NCBI GenBank assembly: GCA_002337085.1
Contig: DDFH01000006.1
Coordinates: forward strand, 29,098-93,097
DNA from: Hyphomonadaceae bacterium UBA1933
GTDB taxonomy: Bacteria; Pseudomonadota; Alphaproteobacteria; Caulobacterales; Aquidulcibacteraceae
DNA: 64,000 bases
Direction of reading: 5' to 3'
The notes under the pieces: model-generated
Told to the model about the DNA's origin: nothing
The model's database searches: none
Seen by the model: the letters and a program-made list of their open reading frames with translations, nothing else
Program-made: the position numbers and the translations under genes
Part shown: piece after piece, positions 46,220-54,127 of the stretch
How the letters are laid out: the number at the start of each line of letters is the position of its first letter
Numbering within the stretch: position 1 is the first letter of the stretch

Positions 46220-47449
46220 TTAATTTATATTCTTTAAAAACTCTTTTGCAGGAATTGCAATATCACTAATTATTTCCGGTGCAAGTGCTGTTTTGTTAAA
46301 TACCAATTGTTTTCCCACCAAAAAGTCCGGCGGGGAATTAATGGCATCAACCGCCAAAACATGGTTTTCATCATCAAGATGATAAATTGCAAATTTATTT
46401 TGCGCCATGTCGCCGCGTACGATTGATTGTGTGGCATCATTCCAAAGCCCGACAATTTGTAATTTTATTTCATATTGATCCGACCAAAACCACGGGCTTT
46501 CAAGTTTTGGCATTGGTGCGCCCATTATGTGTGCGGCAGCAATTTTGCCTTGTTCAATCGCGTTATGCACGCTTTCGATTCGCATTCTTTTATCGCCCAT
46601 TTCACGGTTGGAACAATCACCACAGGCATAAATATCGGGGTCGGAAGTTTGCGCAAAACTATTGGTGTTTATACCGTTTTCGCACAAAAGCCCCGCATCC
46701 TTGGCAAGTTCATCATTGGGTAAAATACCAATACCCACAAGCGCCAAATCACACTCAATCCGTGTGCCATCGCCCAAAAGCACGGCTTTTAATTTATCTT
46801 CACCCTCAAAACCCGCAACTTGCACATTTGTGTGAATATGTACGCCACGTTCAGTGTGAAGGCGTTCAAAAAATTCTGAAAGCTCTGGGCTGGCGACACG
46901 TGCCAAAACCCGTGGCGCAAGTTCCAAAACATGCACTTCAAGCCCAAACTTCTTGGCAATTGCCGCCGCCTCAAGCCCAATATAACCTGCGCCAATGATT
47001 GCGATTTTTTTGCCCGCAACCATATGCCCCTTTATGGCATCCGAATCCTTTAGAGTTTTGAGATAAAAAATATTTTCAAGTGTAGAACCCGCAATATTTA
47101 ATTTGCGCACCCGTGAACCGGTGGCAATTATCAATTTATCATAATTATGAAAATTGCCATCAATATCTGAAATAAACTTCTCTTTTGTATTAATTTTTAC
47201 AATTTCAGTATTGGGGAAAATTTCAATATTATCACCCTGCCATTGCTCCAAAGAGCGGAATTGCAAACGCTCAACATTTGTATCACCCAACATATAGGCC
47301 TTTGACAATGGCGGCCTTTGGTATGGCGCAAGATTTTCATTGCCGAAAATCTTTATCCCACCGGAAAAACCATTTTGTCTCAAGCTATTTGCCGCCGATG
47401 TCGCCGCCTGACCTGCGCCGATGATAATTATCTGACTATTGTCGTTCAT
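46220..47449 (-). CDS. FAD-dependent ferredoxin reductase (putidaredoxin/rhodocoxin reductase-like)
   Basis: 409 residues from the ATG at 47449. Two dinucleotide folds: FAD site IIIGAGQAATSAANSLR at the N-terminus and NAD(P)H site IAIIGAGYIGLEAAAIA near 150; second FAD motif ATGSRVR and DIYACGDCSN near 275; the C-terminal YEIKLQIVGLW block is typical of this family. Transfers electrons from NAD(P)H to a 2Fe-2S ferredoxin, whose gene follows directly. The frame is open 25 codons further upstream but lacks a better start. Final acceptor unknown; no P450 nearby. Confidence 0.93.
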   Translation of the reverse strand: MNDNSQIIIIGAGQAATSAANSLRQNGFSGGIKIFGNENLAPYQRPPLSKAYMLGDTNVERLQFRSLEQWQGDNIEIFPNTEIVKINTKEKFISDIDGNFHNYDKLIIATGSRVRKLNIAGSTLENIFYLKTLKDSDAIKGHMVAGKKIAIIGAGYIGLEAAAIAKKFGLEVHVLELAPRVLARVASPELSEFFERLHTERGVHIHTNVQVAGFEGEDKLKAVLLGDGTRIECDLALVGIGILPNDELAKDAGLLCENGINTNSFAQTSDPDIYACGDCSNREMGDKRMRIESVHNAIEQGKIAAAHIMGAPMPKLESPWFWSDQYEIKLQIVGLWNDATQSIVRGDMAQNKFAIYHLDDENHVLAVDAINSPPDFLVGKQLVFNKTALAPEIISDIAIPAKEFLKNIN

Positions 47450-47568
47450 TGAAATGCCTTTGATTTCAGCCCCTAATATTTGGTGTAGAAAAATTTTTAC
47501 ACCTATGGAACTGATTTGCTGCAAAAATTATTGAATTTTTAAAATACAACGTATATACGCCAAAGTTC

Positions 47569-47716
47569 CGGCGGACCTGGAAACAGCAATCCAGTCCACT
47601 AACACCTGAAAGATTTAATTTTTTAGGTGGACCTGACAACATTTTGGAGGTTTTTATACCTCTGGCATGTCCGACTAACGCCGCAAATTCGTTGTCCTAT
47701 TTATTAGGGCTTTTAG
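47569..47716 (+). ncRNA. speF-type leader RNA with terminator-like hairpin
   Basis: Multi-stem leader before ornithine decarboxylase. GGCGGAC (from 47570) pairs across the element with GTCCG and CGCC (to 47684). Within are three hairpins: CTGGA...TCCAG, CACCT...AGGTG and GAGGT...ACCTC. After it comes GTCCTA (47694-47699) with TAGGGC (47705-47710) and TTTTAG, a possible attenuator. Position and multi-stem build fit the speF motif known upstream of alphaproteobacterial ornithine decarboxylase genes; sequence identity to it was not computed. Confidence 0.75.
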
Positions 47717-47731
47717 TTTGATAGTGCAGGC

Positions 47732-47776
47732 GTGGGTCGTCAACCCCCAATTGCGCATTTGCTTTTAAGGGGGGTT
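47732..47776 (+). promoter_or_regulatory. anti-Shine-Dalgarno / Shine-Dalgarno switch before ornithine decarboxylase
   Basis: The ribosome site GGGGGTT (47770-47776) is exactly complementary to AACCCCC (47742-47748). The same C-run can instead pair with GGGT just upstream (near 47734-47737). Two exclusive pairings of this kind would let the upstream speF-type RNA open or close translation. Seen in sequence; regulation is inferred. Confidence 0.55.
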
Positions 47777-47781
47777 CAGTG

Positions 47782-48966
47782 ATGAATCACTTTAACAACG
47801 CTTTTGATATTGTTGCAAAATTGCGACCAGATGTTCCTGTGGCGGCAAACCGTCCGCATATTGTAAAACGCGCTGCAAAATGGTTTTTGCGTAATTTCGC
47901 GGGCGACATTTTATATGCCGTAAAAGCCAATCCATCGCTTTGGGTGCTTGATACCCTATGGGAAGCAGGCGTGCGTAATTTTGACGTTGCTTCATTGAAT
48001 GAAATTCAATTAATTTATAACCGTTTTAAAGGTGCAAACCTTGCCTTTATGCACCCGGTTAAAAACCGCAATTCAATTGCCCGTGCTTATCATGAATTTG
48101 GTGTTCGTACTTTTTCACTTGATTCGATGGCAGAATTGGAAAAAATCCGTGAAGCAACCGGATATGCAAATGATTTAAACCTTTTAATCCGCCTTTCGGT
48201 TTCTAATACTTCGTCTTCAATTTCATTAGACGGAAAATTTGGCATAAAAGGCGATGAAGCAATCGAGCTGTTGCGCGCTGCACGTGCGGTAACCCGTGAA
48301 GATTTGGGTATTTGTTTTCATGTTGGTTCACAATGTATGGATCCGCACGCTTATGTTCGCGCCATGGATGCGGCAAAATCATTAATTATTCAGGCCGGTG
48401 TTGTGATTGATATTTTGGATATTGGCGGCGGTTTCCCGGTTAATTATCGCGGTATCAACCCACCGGACATGAAACAATATATGTCATTAATCGCACAAAA
48501 ATTTGAAAGCATGCCGGTTACTGAAAACTGCTCACTTTGGTGTGAACCTGGTCGTGCATTGGTTGCCGAGGCCACAAGCATCATCACCCGCGTTGAACTT
48601 GTAAAAGGTGATATGGTCTATTTAAACGATGGCGCATACGGCAATTTATTTGATGCCACCCACGTTCAATGGCCATTTGAAACCAAACACATTCGTGTCG
48701 AAGATAAACCACAAGGAAAAATGAGGCCATTCAAACTTTATGGCCCAACTTGTGATTCCATTGATGCTTTGCAAACCGAATATTACCTTCATGAAGATGT
48801 AAAAGAGGGTGATTATATTGAATTTATGATGCTTGGCGCATATGGTGTTGCCATGACAACCGGCTTCAACGGCTTTGGTGAAACTTTGGAAGTTATTTCA
48901 AATGACCTTCCACATATCTCCATGTTTGATGAAGCTGACAAAATTATTCTAACAACCGAAGCATAA
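47782..48966 (+). CDS. ornithine decarboxylase, fold type III (alanine-racemase-like)
   Basis: Ornithine (or lysine) to putrescine (or cadaverine) with PLP. 394 residues. PLP Lys48 in ILYAVKANP, HVGSQC, phosphate-binding DIGGGFPVN, EPGRALVAEA and the dimer-active-site Cys324 in GPTCDSID are conserved, as is the GAYG near the C-terminus. Start at ATG 47782 after an AAGGGGGG ribosome site that may be sequestered by the leader. The next gene, 44 bp on, is a deoxyhypusine-synthase-like enzyme, so putrescine is probably passed to homospermidine. Confidence 0.94.
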   Translation: MNHFNNAFDIVAKLRPDVPVAANRPHIVKRAAKWFLRNFAGDILYAVKANPSLWVLDTLWEAGVRNFDVASLNEIQLIYNRFKGANLAFMHPVKNRNSIARAYHEFGVRTFSLDSMAELEKIREATGYANDLNLLIRLSVSNTSSSISLDGKFGIKGDEAIELLRAARAVTREDLGICFHVGSQCMDPHAYVRAMDAAKSLIIQAGVVIDILDIGGGFPVNYRGINPPDMKQYMSLIAQKFESMPVTENCSLWCEPGRALVAEATSIITRVELVKGDMVYLNDGAYGNLFDATHVQWPFETKHIRVEDKPQGKMRPFKLYGPTCDSIDALQTEYYLHEDVKEGDYIEFMMLGAYGVAMTTGFNGFGETLEVISNDLPHISMFDEADKIILTTEA

Positions 48967-49010
48967 TTTGCCACACAAAGCATAATTTATATTGAAAGGT
49001 TAAACCCCAA

Positions 49011-50051
49011 ATGACTGATAATCGTAAAGCCGAACTTTTGGCAACAAAAGTCGAGCATGTTGATATTACCTCATATGATGCGCGTCCTATTATCGATGCC
49101 ATGAGCAAAATGTCATTCACTTCACGTGATACTGCACGTGCCGCAAGCATTTTTAACCAAGCATTAGAAGACAAAACCTGCTCTATTTGGCTTACTTTGG
49201 CGGGTTCAACATCTGCGGGCGGCTGTATGCATGTTTATCGCGACATGGTGAAAAACGGCATGGTGGACGCAATTGTTTCAACTGGTGCATCAATCATTGA
49301 TATGGATTTCTTTGAGGCTTTGGGCTTTAGCCACTATCAAGCACTTGAAATCCCTGATGATGAAACCCTTCGTTCACTTTATATCGACCGTATTTACGAC
49401 ACTTATATCGATGAAGAAGAACTTCAGGCATGTGATTCAACAATTTATGCAATTGCTGAATCGCTTGAACCACGCCCTTATTCTTCTCGTGAATTTATCA
49501 AAGAAATGGGCAAATGGCTGGCAAATGGTAATGCTAAAAAAGCAGGTTCATTAATCCAAACTTGTTATGAAATGGGCGTTCCTATTTTCTGCCCAGCATT
49601 TACCGATTCTTCTGCTGGCTTTGGCCTTGTAAAACATCAGGTTGAACACATGAAAGCGGGAAAACCATATATGACAATCGACTCAATCGCTGATTTCCGC
49701 GAATTGACCGATATTAAAATCAAGGCTGGTCGTACTGGTCTGTTTATGGTTGGCGGCGGCGTGCCGAAAAACTTTGCCCAAGATACCGTCGTTTGTGCGG
49801 AAATCCTTGGTATTGAGGCCGAAATGCACGCTTATGCGGTGCAAATCACGGTTGCCGATGTTCGTGATGGTGCGTGTTCATCATCAACTCTTAAAGAGGC
49901 TTGCTCTTGGGGTAAGGTTTCAGTTGCCTTGGAACAAATGGTCTATGCCGAGGCAACCACTGTTGTGCCATTGATTATGTCTGATGCCTATCACCGTGGT
50001 CACTGGAAAACCCGCAAATTGCCACGCTATGGCGATATGTTTGAAAAATAA
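49011..50051 (+). CDS. deoxyhypusine synthase-like protein, probable homospermidine synthase
   Basis: 346 residues of the deoxyhypusine-synthase fold with NAD-binding blocks LAGSTSAGG and STGASIIDMD, GGGVPKNF, and Lys302 in SWGK, at the place of the enzyme-intermediate Lys of eukaryotic DHS. Bacteria lack eIF5A; bacterial relatives next to ornithine decarboxylase are associated with homospermidine formation from putrescine and spermidine. The neighbour and the speF leader support the same role here. A terminator follows. Activity is inferred from family and context. Confidence 0.85.
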   Translation: MTDNRKAELLATKVEHVDITSYDARPIIDAMSKMSFTSRDTARAASIFNQALEDKTCSIWLTLAGSTSAGGCMHVYRDMVKNGMVDAIVSTGASIIDMDFFEALGFSHYQALEIPDDETLRSLYIDRIYDTYIDEEELQACDSTIYAIAESLEPRPYSSREFIKEMGKWLANGNAKKAGSLIQTCYEMGVPIFCPAFTDSSAGFGLVKHQVEHMKAGKPYMTIDSIADFRELTDIKIKAGRTGLFMVGGGVPKNFAQDTVVCAEILGIEAEMHAYAVQITVADVRDGACSSSTLKEACSWGKVSVALEQMVYAEATTVVPLIMSDAYHRGHWKTRKLPRYGDMFEK

Positions 50052-50061
50052 GATACCAAAT

Positions 50062-50088
50062 AAGCCGCCTTAAGGGGCGGCTTTTTTA
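50062..50088 (+). terminator. intrinsic terminator of the polyamine operon
   Basis: AAGCCGCC (50062-50069) pairs with GGCGGCTT (50076-50083), then a T-run. Confidence 0.92.
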
Positions 50089-50098
50089 ATGGGTGTTT

Positions 50099-51151
50099 TT
50101 AATAATCTATGGCAAATCTTTTGCGGTATTCCATTGGGCTATAATTGGTTTCGCGGCGAAATGCGTATGAAAAAGGTGCGGCACCAACATAATTAAGGAA
50201 TTTTGCGATATGCTCAATTGGTAAATTGGTTGTGCATAATAATTTTTTTGCCTTTTCCACCCGAACAAAAAGAAGGAGGTCTTTGAAATTATTCCCCTCT
50301 GTCGCCAAAAGCCTTTGTAATGTTTTTGTTTGAACATTTAACATCGCCGCAACATTGATAAAGTTACAGCCATTGGTTCCAAAAAAGCTAGGAATTGCAC
50401 TTAGAACCATTCTAGTGGCACTTGATTCAAAACGATTGGAATCATCAAAACGCTTTTGCACAAATTTACGTAAAAACCCACTAAAGACCGCAATACTGCC
50501 AGAAATTTTCCAATCCATCATTTCTTTGGGAAAAATTATTTGGTCAAATTCCATGTCAAAATAAATCGGACAATCGAATAATTTTTTCGTTATTTCATGA
50601 AAACCGTCAACATTTTGTTTGGTGTGAGCCAGATGAATTTCAAGTGGGTTTGCATCGGGTCGCCCCAAAACACTTCGGCACAAACGCATCCCTTGCCCTA
50701 ATGCACTTTGCGATTCTTGGCGTGACCTATAAATATATGGCGGCATGATAGAGCGTAAACAAACCTTATCCGGCGCATAATCTTCATTTAATATTCCATA
50801 AGAAGCCGTAGAATGTAGTGACCAATATTCCATCGCAGCCTTACCGAAAGAACGAAAATCAGGATAAAGCCGTGCCGCCAAAACAGCACCAGGAAGAGTT
50901 GGGATAGAATCATCAAGAGAAAGCGCAAATTCAAAACCAAGCCACGGCTTTTCCCATTCAATTGCCGCCAATTCTAATAATTCGCAAAACCTCTGATATG
51001 AAATAAACATATCAGGTTTTTTAAGGCTTTCTGGTGCTAAACCAACGGTTTGCATAAGTTCAATTATGCTTGGTTTGCCTATGGGTTGTAACTTATCAAG
51101 ACCGATTAAAGACGACGATCTTATATATGATTCATATTTGCGCATATGCAA
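50099..51151 (-). CDS. AraC family transcriptional regulator (paralogue 1)
   Basis: 350 residues. N-terminal ligand-type domain of the arabinose-binding-like kind (about 20-205; LAAIEWEKPWLGFEFAL and HLAHTKQNVDGFHEITKK) and C-terminal AraC DNA-binding domain (about 255-345; AAMLNVQTKTLQRLLATEG, then SYAFRRETNYSPMEYRKRF). About half-identical by eye to the gene 15 bp upstream, so a tandem duplication. Relatives are OruR/ArgR-like regulators of amino-acid use; the ligand is unknown. Its position directly after the polyamine operon is suggestive only. Confidence 0.92.
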   Translation of the reverse strand: MHMRKYESYIRSSSLIGLDKLQPIGKPSIIELMQTVGLAPESLKKPDMFISYQRFCELLELAAIEWEKPWLGFEFALSLDDSIPTLPGAVLAARLYPDFRSFGKAAMEYWSLHSTASYGILNEDYAPDKVCLRSIMPPYIYRSRQESQSALGQGMRLCRSVLGRPDANPLEIHLAHTKQNVDGFHEITKKLFDCPIYFDMEFDQIIFPKEMMDWKISGSIAVFSGFLRKFVQKRFDDSNRFESSATRMVLSAIPSFFGTNGCNFINVAAMLNVQTKTLQRLLATEGNNFKDLLLFVRVEKAKKLLCTTNLPIEHIAKFLNYVGAAPFSYAFRRETNYSPMEYRKRFAIDY

Positions 51152-51165
51152 ACTTTTTAAAAGAA

Positions 51166-52212
51166 TTAATAGGATATTTTGAAACGTTTACGGTATTCAA
51201 GCGGGCTAAAGCCAGTAGATTTACGAAAAGCAAAACTAAAAGGGGCCGAACCTGAATAGGCGAGAAATTGTGCAATTAGCTCAACAGATAATTCAGTACT
51301 TGCCAACATTTCTTTGGCTTTTTCACCGCGTACATAGCTAAGCAATTCTTTAAAATTAGTGTTTTCTGCCGCAAGCATGCGTTGCAAAGTTTTGGGATGA
51401 ATCCCAAGCATTTCGGCAACCGAGTTGAAGTTGCAAAATTCTGTGCCAAAGAAATTTGGAATTGCATGAATAACCATATCGGCGGATTTTGAACTATAAT
51501 TACCAACCTCATCAACGCGAATTTGTATTAAACGGCGCAGAATTCCATTAAATAATGAAAGCGCACCATGGATTTTATAATCATAAAATTCAGTAGGGAA
51601 AAGAATTTGGTTCTTCTCACGATTAAAATATACTGGGCAACCAAATGCTTGTTCTGCAAGTTCATCAAAGCCATCAGCTTTTTGTTTCTCATGCATAAAA
51701 TGCACTTCGATTGGGCGCATATCGTGCTGATTAGTTATTATACGGATTAGTTTGCAAATATTTGCTGCACCATGTTGTATCATTTGGCGTGGTGGGGTTA
51801 AAAACGAATTGTTTTTTATTATTATAGTACTAAGGCCAGGGGAAATATCTTCTATTAATTCAACATTAAACCCATTGGTGTGGATTTCCCAATACTCAAG
51901 CGCATCAGTCATAAAAGAGCGTAAGGTTTTATGAAATTTTGCAAGCAATACCAAGCTTCCAACAGTTGGAAATGAATCATCTGTCGCTATTGTAAACTCA
52001 ATCCCTAAATAAGGTTTTTCCCACTCAATTGATGCAATCTCAAGCAAAGTGCACACCCGAAGATACGGTACAAACGAATCTGGATTGTTTATGGCATCAG
52101 GGTTAATGCCCACTTCTAAAATTAATTCTTTAAGAGACTTTCGTCCCTCAGGTTGTAGCTTCTCTAAACCTAGTAAGGCACTAGAGCGACCATATAATTC
52201 GTATTTATACAA
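51166..52212 (-). CDS. AraC family transcriptional regulator (paralogue 2)
   Basis: 348 residues from a TTG at 52212. N-terminal domain (about 15-200; IASIEWEKPYLGIEFTI) and C-terminal HTH pair (AEMLGIHPKTLQRMLAAEN and AFRKSTGFSPLEYRKRF), parallel to paralogue 1 throughout. No ATG is available: alignment with paralogue 1 puts the start at YKYELYGRSSALLGL, i.e. TTG 52212. Its ribosome site would be a GGGG inside a TTTGGGG tandem repeat, eight bases upstream. The frame also reads through the repeat to TTG 52233. Likely first gene of the pair's transcript. Confidence 0.9.
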   Translation of the reverse strand: MYKYELYGRSSALLGLEKLQPEGRKSLKELILEVGINPDAINNPDSFVPYLRVCTLLEIASIEWEKPYLGIEFTIATDDSFPTVGSLVLLAKFHKTLRSFMTDALEYWEIHTNGFNVELIEDISPGLSTIIIKNNSFLTPPRQMIQHGAANICKLIRIITNQHDMRPIEVHFMHEKQKADGFDELAEQAFGCPVYFNREKNQILFPTEFYDYKIHGALSLFNGILRRLIQIRVDEVGNYSSKSADMVIHAIPNFFGTEFCNFNSVAEMLGIHPKTLQRMLAAENTNFKELLSYVRGEKAKEMLASTELSVELIAQFLAYSGSAPFSFAFRKSTGFSPLEYRKRFKISY

Positions 52213-52234
52213 ACCCCAAACCCCAAACCCCAAA
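52211..52234 (-). repeat. heptamer tandem repeat (TTTGGGG)x3 at a gene start
   Basis: Three copies of AAACCCC (plus strand) plus AAA, i.e. TTTGGGG on the coding strand, cover the translation initiation region of AraC paralogue 2. Copy-number change would move the GGGG ribosome site relative to the TTG start. Confidence 0.85.
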
Positions 52235-53028
52235 TGTCATTTATTAATATTAAATATAAAAGACAAAATATTCATTCAAATTGAATACAAAACAAAAACT
52301 GAAATACTTAGTATATACTTAAATATATCTAACTGAAATTACTCATAATTTATGTTAAATTAAATGTAAATTACCGCAATTTATATAGGGTCATTTATAT
52401 AACTTATTTATAGCTAAAATCGGTAATCTTTGCTTAAAATATAGCAATAATATTGTCTATATTAGAGAAAAATATTTAACGCCGGAAAATTTAACAAAAA
52501 AAGACAATCAATTGTCCTCTATTATATATTTTTTAAGTTTAACTCATAATTTTTTGCCTTTTAATGTGGTATTTCATTATTTAAAGTGTGACCATTAAAG
52601 CGTTTACAGCCACATTTTGCAATTTTATCATTTAATTACAATAAGTTATAAAAACAAACCTTTATTAGCAATCTTTATTTTAGAGCTGCAATTGCTAAAT
52701 CCAAACTTGATATTTTCAATCAATTGGCAGAATAAAAGCCATAATTTGAATTAGGCATCTATTTTTCTGATTCTTATTATATTTCCCTCTCTCAATCATT
52801 TCCCGAATACAACCTAGGAATTGAGAGATTCTTTAATGCGGCGTCTATATGGCGTCGCATTTTTTTAAATGCACAAACTTATATTACTATGTTATATAGC
52901 AAATATCCAAAAAACAGTGATTTATATGTTATTATTTGACATATTAAGACTTATTTATAATACCCTAAATCATCTTTTCTGTTAAAGAGAAGCGGCAAAT
53001 TTGCACAACTTTTTTAAAAAATATTGAT
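52235..53028. other. 794-bp AT-rich gene-free region
   Basis: No frame with credible start and composition on either strand. Very AT-rich, with many short A/T palindromes. It must hold the promoters of the AraC pair and the mutase operon, and it includes an orphan plus-strand terminator (52835-52867) that ends no known gene. Confidence 0.7.
52785..52867 (+). ncRNA. candidate small RNA with hairpin and intrinsic terminator
   Basis: CTCTCAAT (52789-52796) pairs with ATTGAGAG (52820-52827) around a 23-base loop; a 9-bp stem follows (AATGCGGCG 52835-52843 with CGTCGCATT 52853-52861, one G-U) and then TTTTTT. The stem plus T-run is a convincing terminator with no upstream gene on the strand, so a short transcript must be terminated here. 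A promoter could not be fixed; alternatively this is a leader attenuator of the mutase operon, whose first ATG is 160 bp downstream. Confidence 0.55.
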
Positions 53029-54120
53029 ATGAGCACACAAGTGAAATCTACATTTGCCCCCGACACCGCGCATAACCCAATAGGTGTTGAAGAATGGAAA
53101 GCCGAAGCCATCAAAGCCCTAAAAGGCAAGGAATGGGAAACTTTGGAAAAGCAATCATCGGATGGGGTTGCGGTTCATCCATTATATTTTGATTGCCCCG
53201 AAGCATTCACGCTTGCTGCCAAGCCACAGGATTTTAAAGGCACGTGGGATATTCGCCAAATCGTCAATATTAATGATGCAACATCCGCCAATAAAACCGC
53301 ATTGGTCGATCTTGAAAATGGCGTAAATTCAATTGAATTTACTGGTGCAAATGAAGGTTCTGATTTTAAAGCCTTGCTTGAAAATATCCATTATGATTTG
53401 GCATCATTCGCACTTGATAAGTGTGATGTTGAAACCGCCAAGGCATTATTTGCGGCAATTCCCGTTGCAAAACAAAAAGACGCATTATTGGTTTTAAATC
53501 TAAAAGCGGACGCGGCATCAATTGCATTATTCAATGAATATAAAGATAGATTTGCAAAAACCACATTCTTTGTGGCCGCTGCCAATGATGAAAATAAAAC
53601 CCGCGCCGAACAAGTTGCCACCGCAATTATCGAAGGCATCAAGGCATTAAAGGCGGGTGATGAAAACGGGATAGCGCCACAAGAAATTGCAAAATCATTG
53701 CTTTTCAAAATCTTTGTCAATCAAGAAAATGTGGTCGAAATTGCAAAATTGCGCGCCCTTCGTAATCTTTGGGCAAAAGTCTGTGCCAAGGCGGGCATTG
53801 ATGCGCCAATGTCAATTCACGCTTATACATCAAAAGCAATGATGACCGAAACCGACCCATATTCCAACGTATTGCGCAATTCGGTTGCGGTATTTGCGGC
53901 GGCAATTGGTGGGGCCAATATTATCACCACCCTTTCCCATGAAATTGGCAAAGAGGATGATTTATCACGTCGCCTTGCCCGCAATACACAAATTGTCCTT
54001 GCCAATGAATCAAATTTGGCACGGGTTAATGACCCCGCAGGTGGGGCTTATGGCTTTGAAACCCTTACTGGTGAAATTGCCAAAGGCGCGTGGAAATTAG
54101 TTCAAGAAGCTGGCTTATAG
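53029..54120 (+). CDS. mutA: methylmalonyl-CoA mutase small (beta-like) subunit, without cobalamin domain
   Basis: 363 residues matching only the substrate-barrel part of the mutase family (KLRALRNLWAKV, THSHEIG-like TTLSHEIGKEDDLSRRLARNTQ, DPAGGAYGFE). The C-terminal B12-binding domain of a normal 600-residue beta subunit is absent and the barrel N-terminus is degenerate, so it is probably a non-catalytic partner that stabilises the large subunit. It stands 7 bp before the catalytic gene and is surely co-translated. The short form may be the family norm in some Alphaproteobacteria. Confidence 0.88.
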   Translation: MSTQVKSTFAPDTAHNPIGVEEWKAEAIKALKGKEWETLEKQSSDGVAVHPLYFDCPEAFTLAAKPQDFKGTWDIRQIVNINDATSANKTALVDLENGVNSIEFTGANEGSDFKALLENIHYDLASFALDKCDVETAKALFAAIPVAKQKDALLVLNLKADAASIALFNEYKDRFAKTTFFVAAANDENKTRAEQVATAIIEGIKALKAGDENGIAPQEIAKSLLFKIFVNQENVVEIAKLRALRNLWAKVCAKAGIDAPMSIHAYTSKAMMTETDPYSNVLRNSVAVFAAAIGGANIITTLSHEIGKEDDLSRRLARNTQIVLANESNLARVNDPAGGAYGFETLTGEIAKGAWKLVQEAGL

Positions 54121-54127
54121 GGGATAG

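Noticed and set aside
52211..52234. Telomere-like meaning for the TTTGGGG repeats
   Set aside because: Only three units, internal to the chromosome and at a gene start; resemblance to ciliate telomere units is coincidence.
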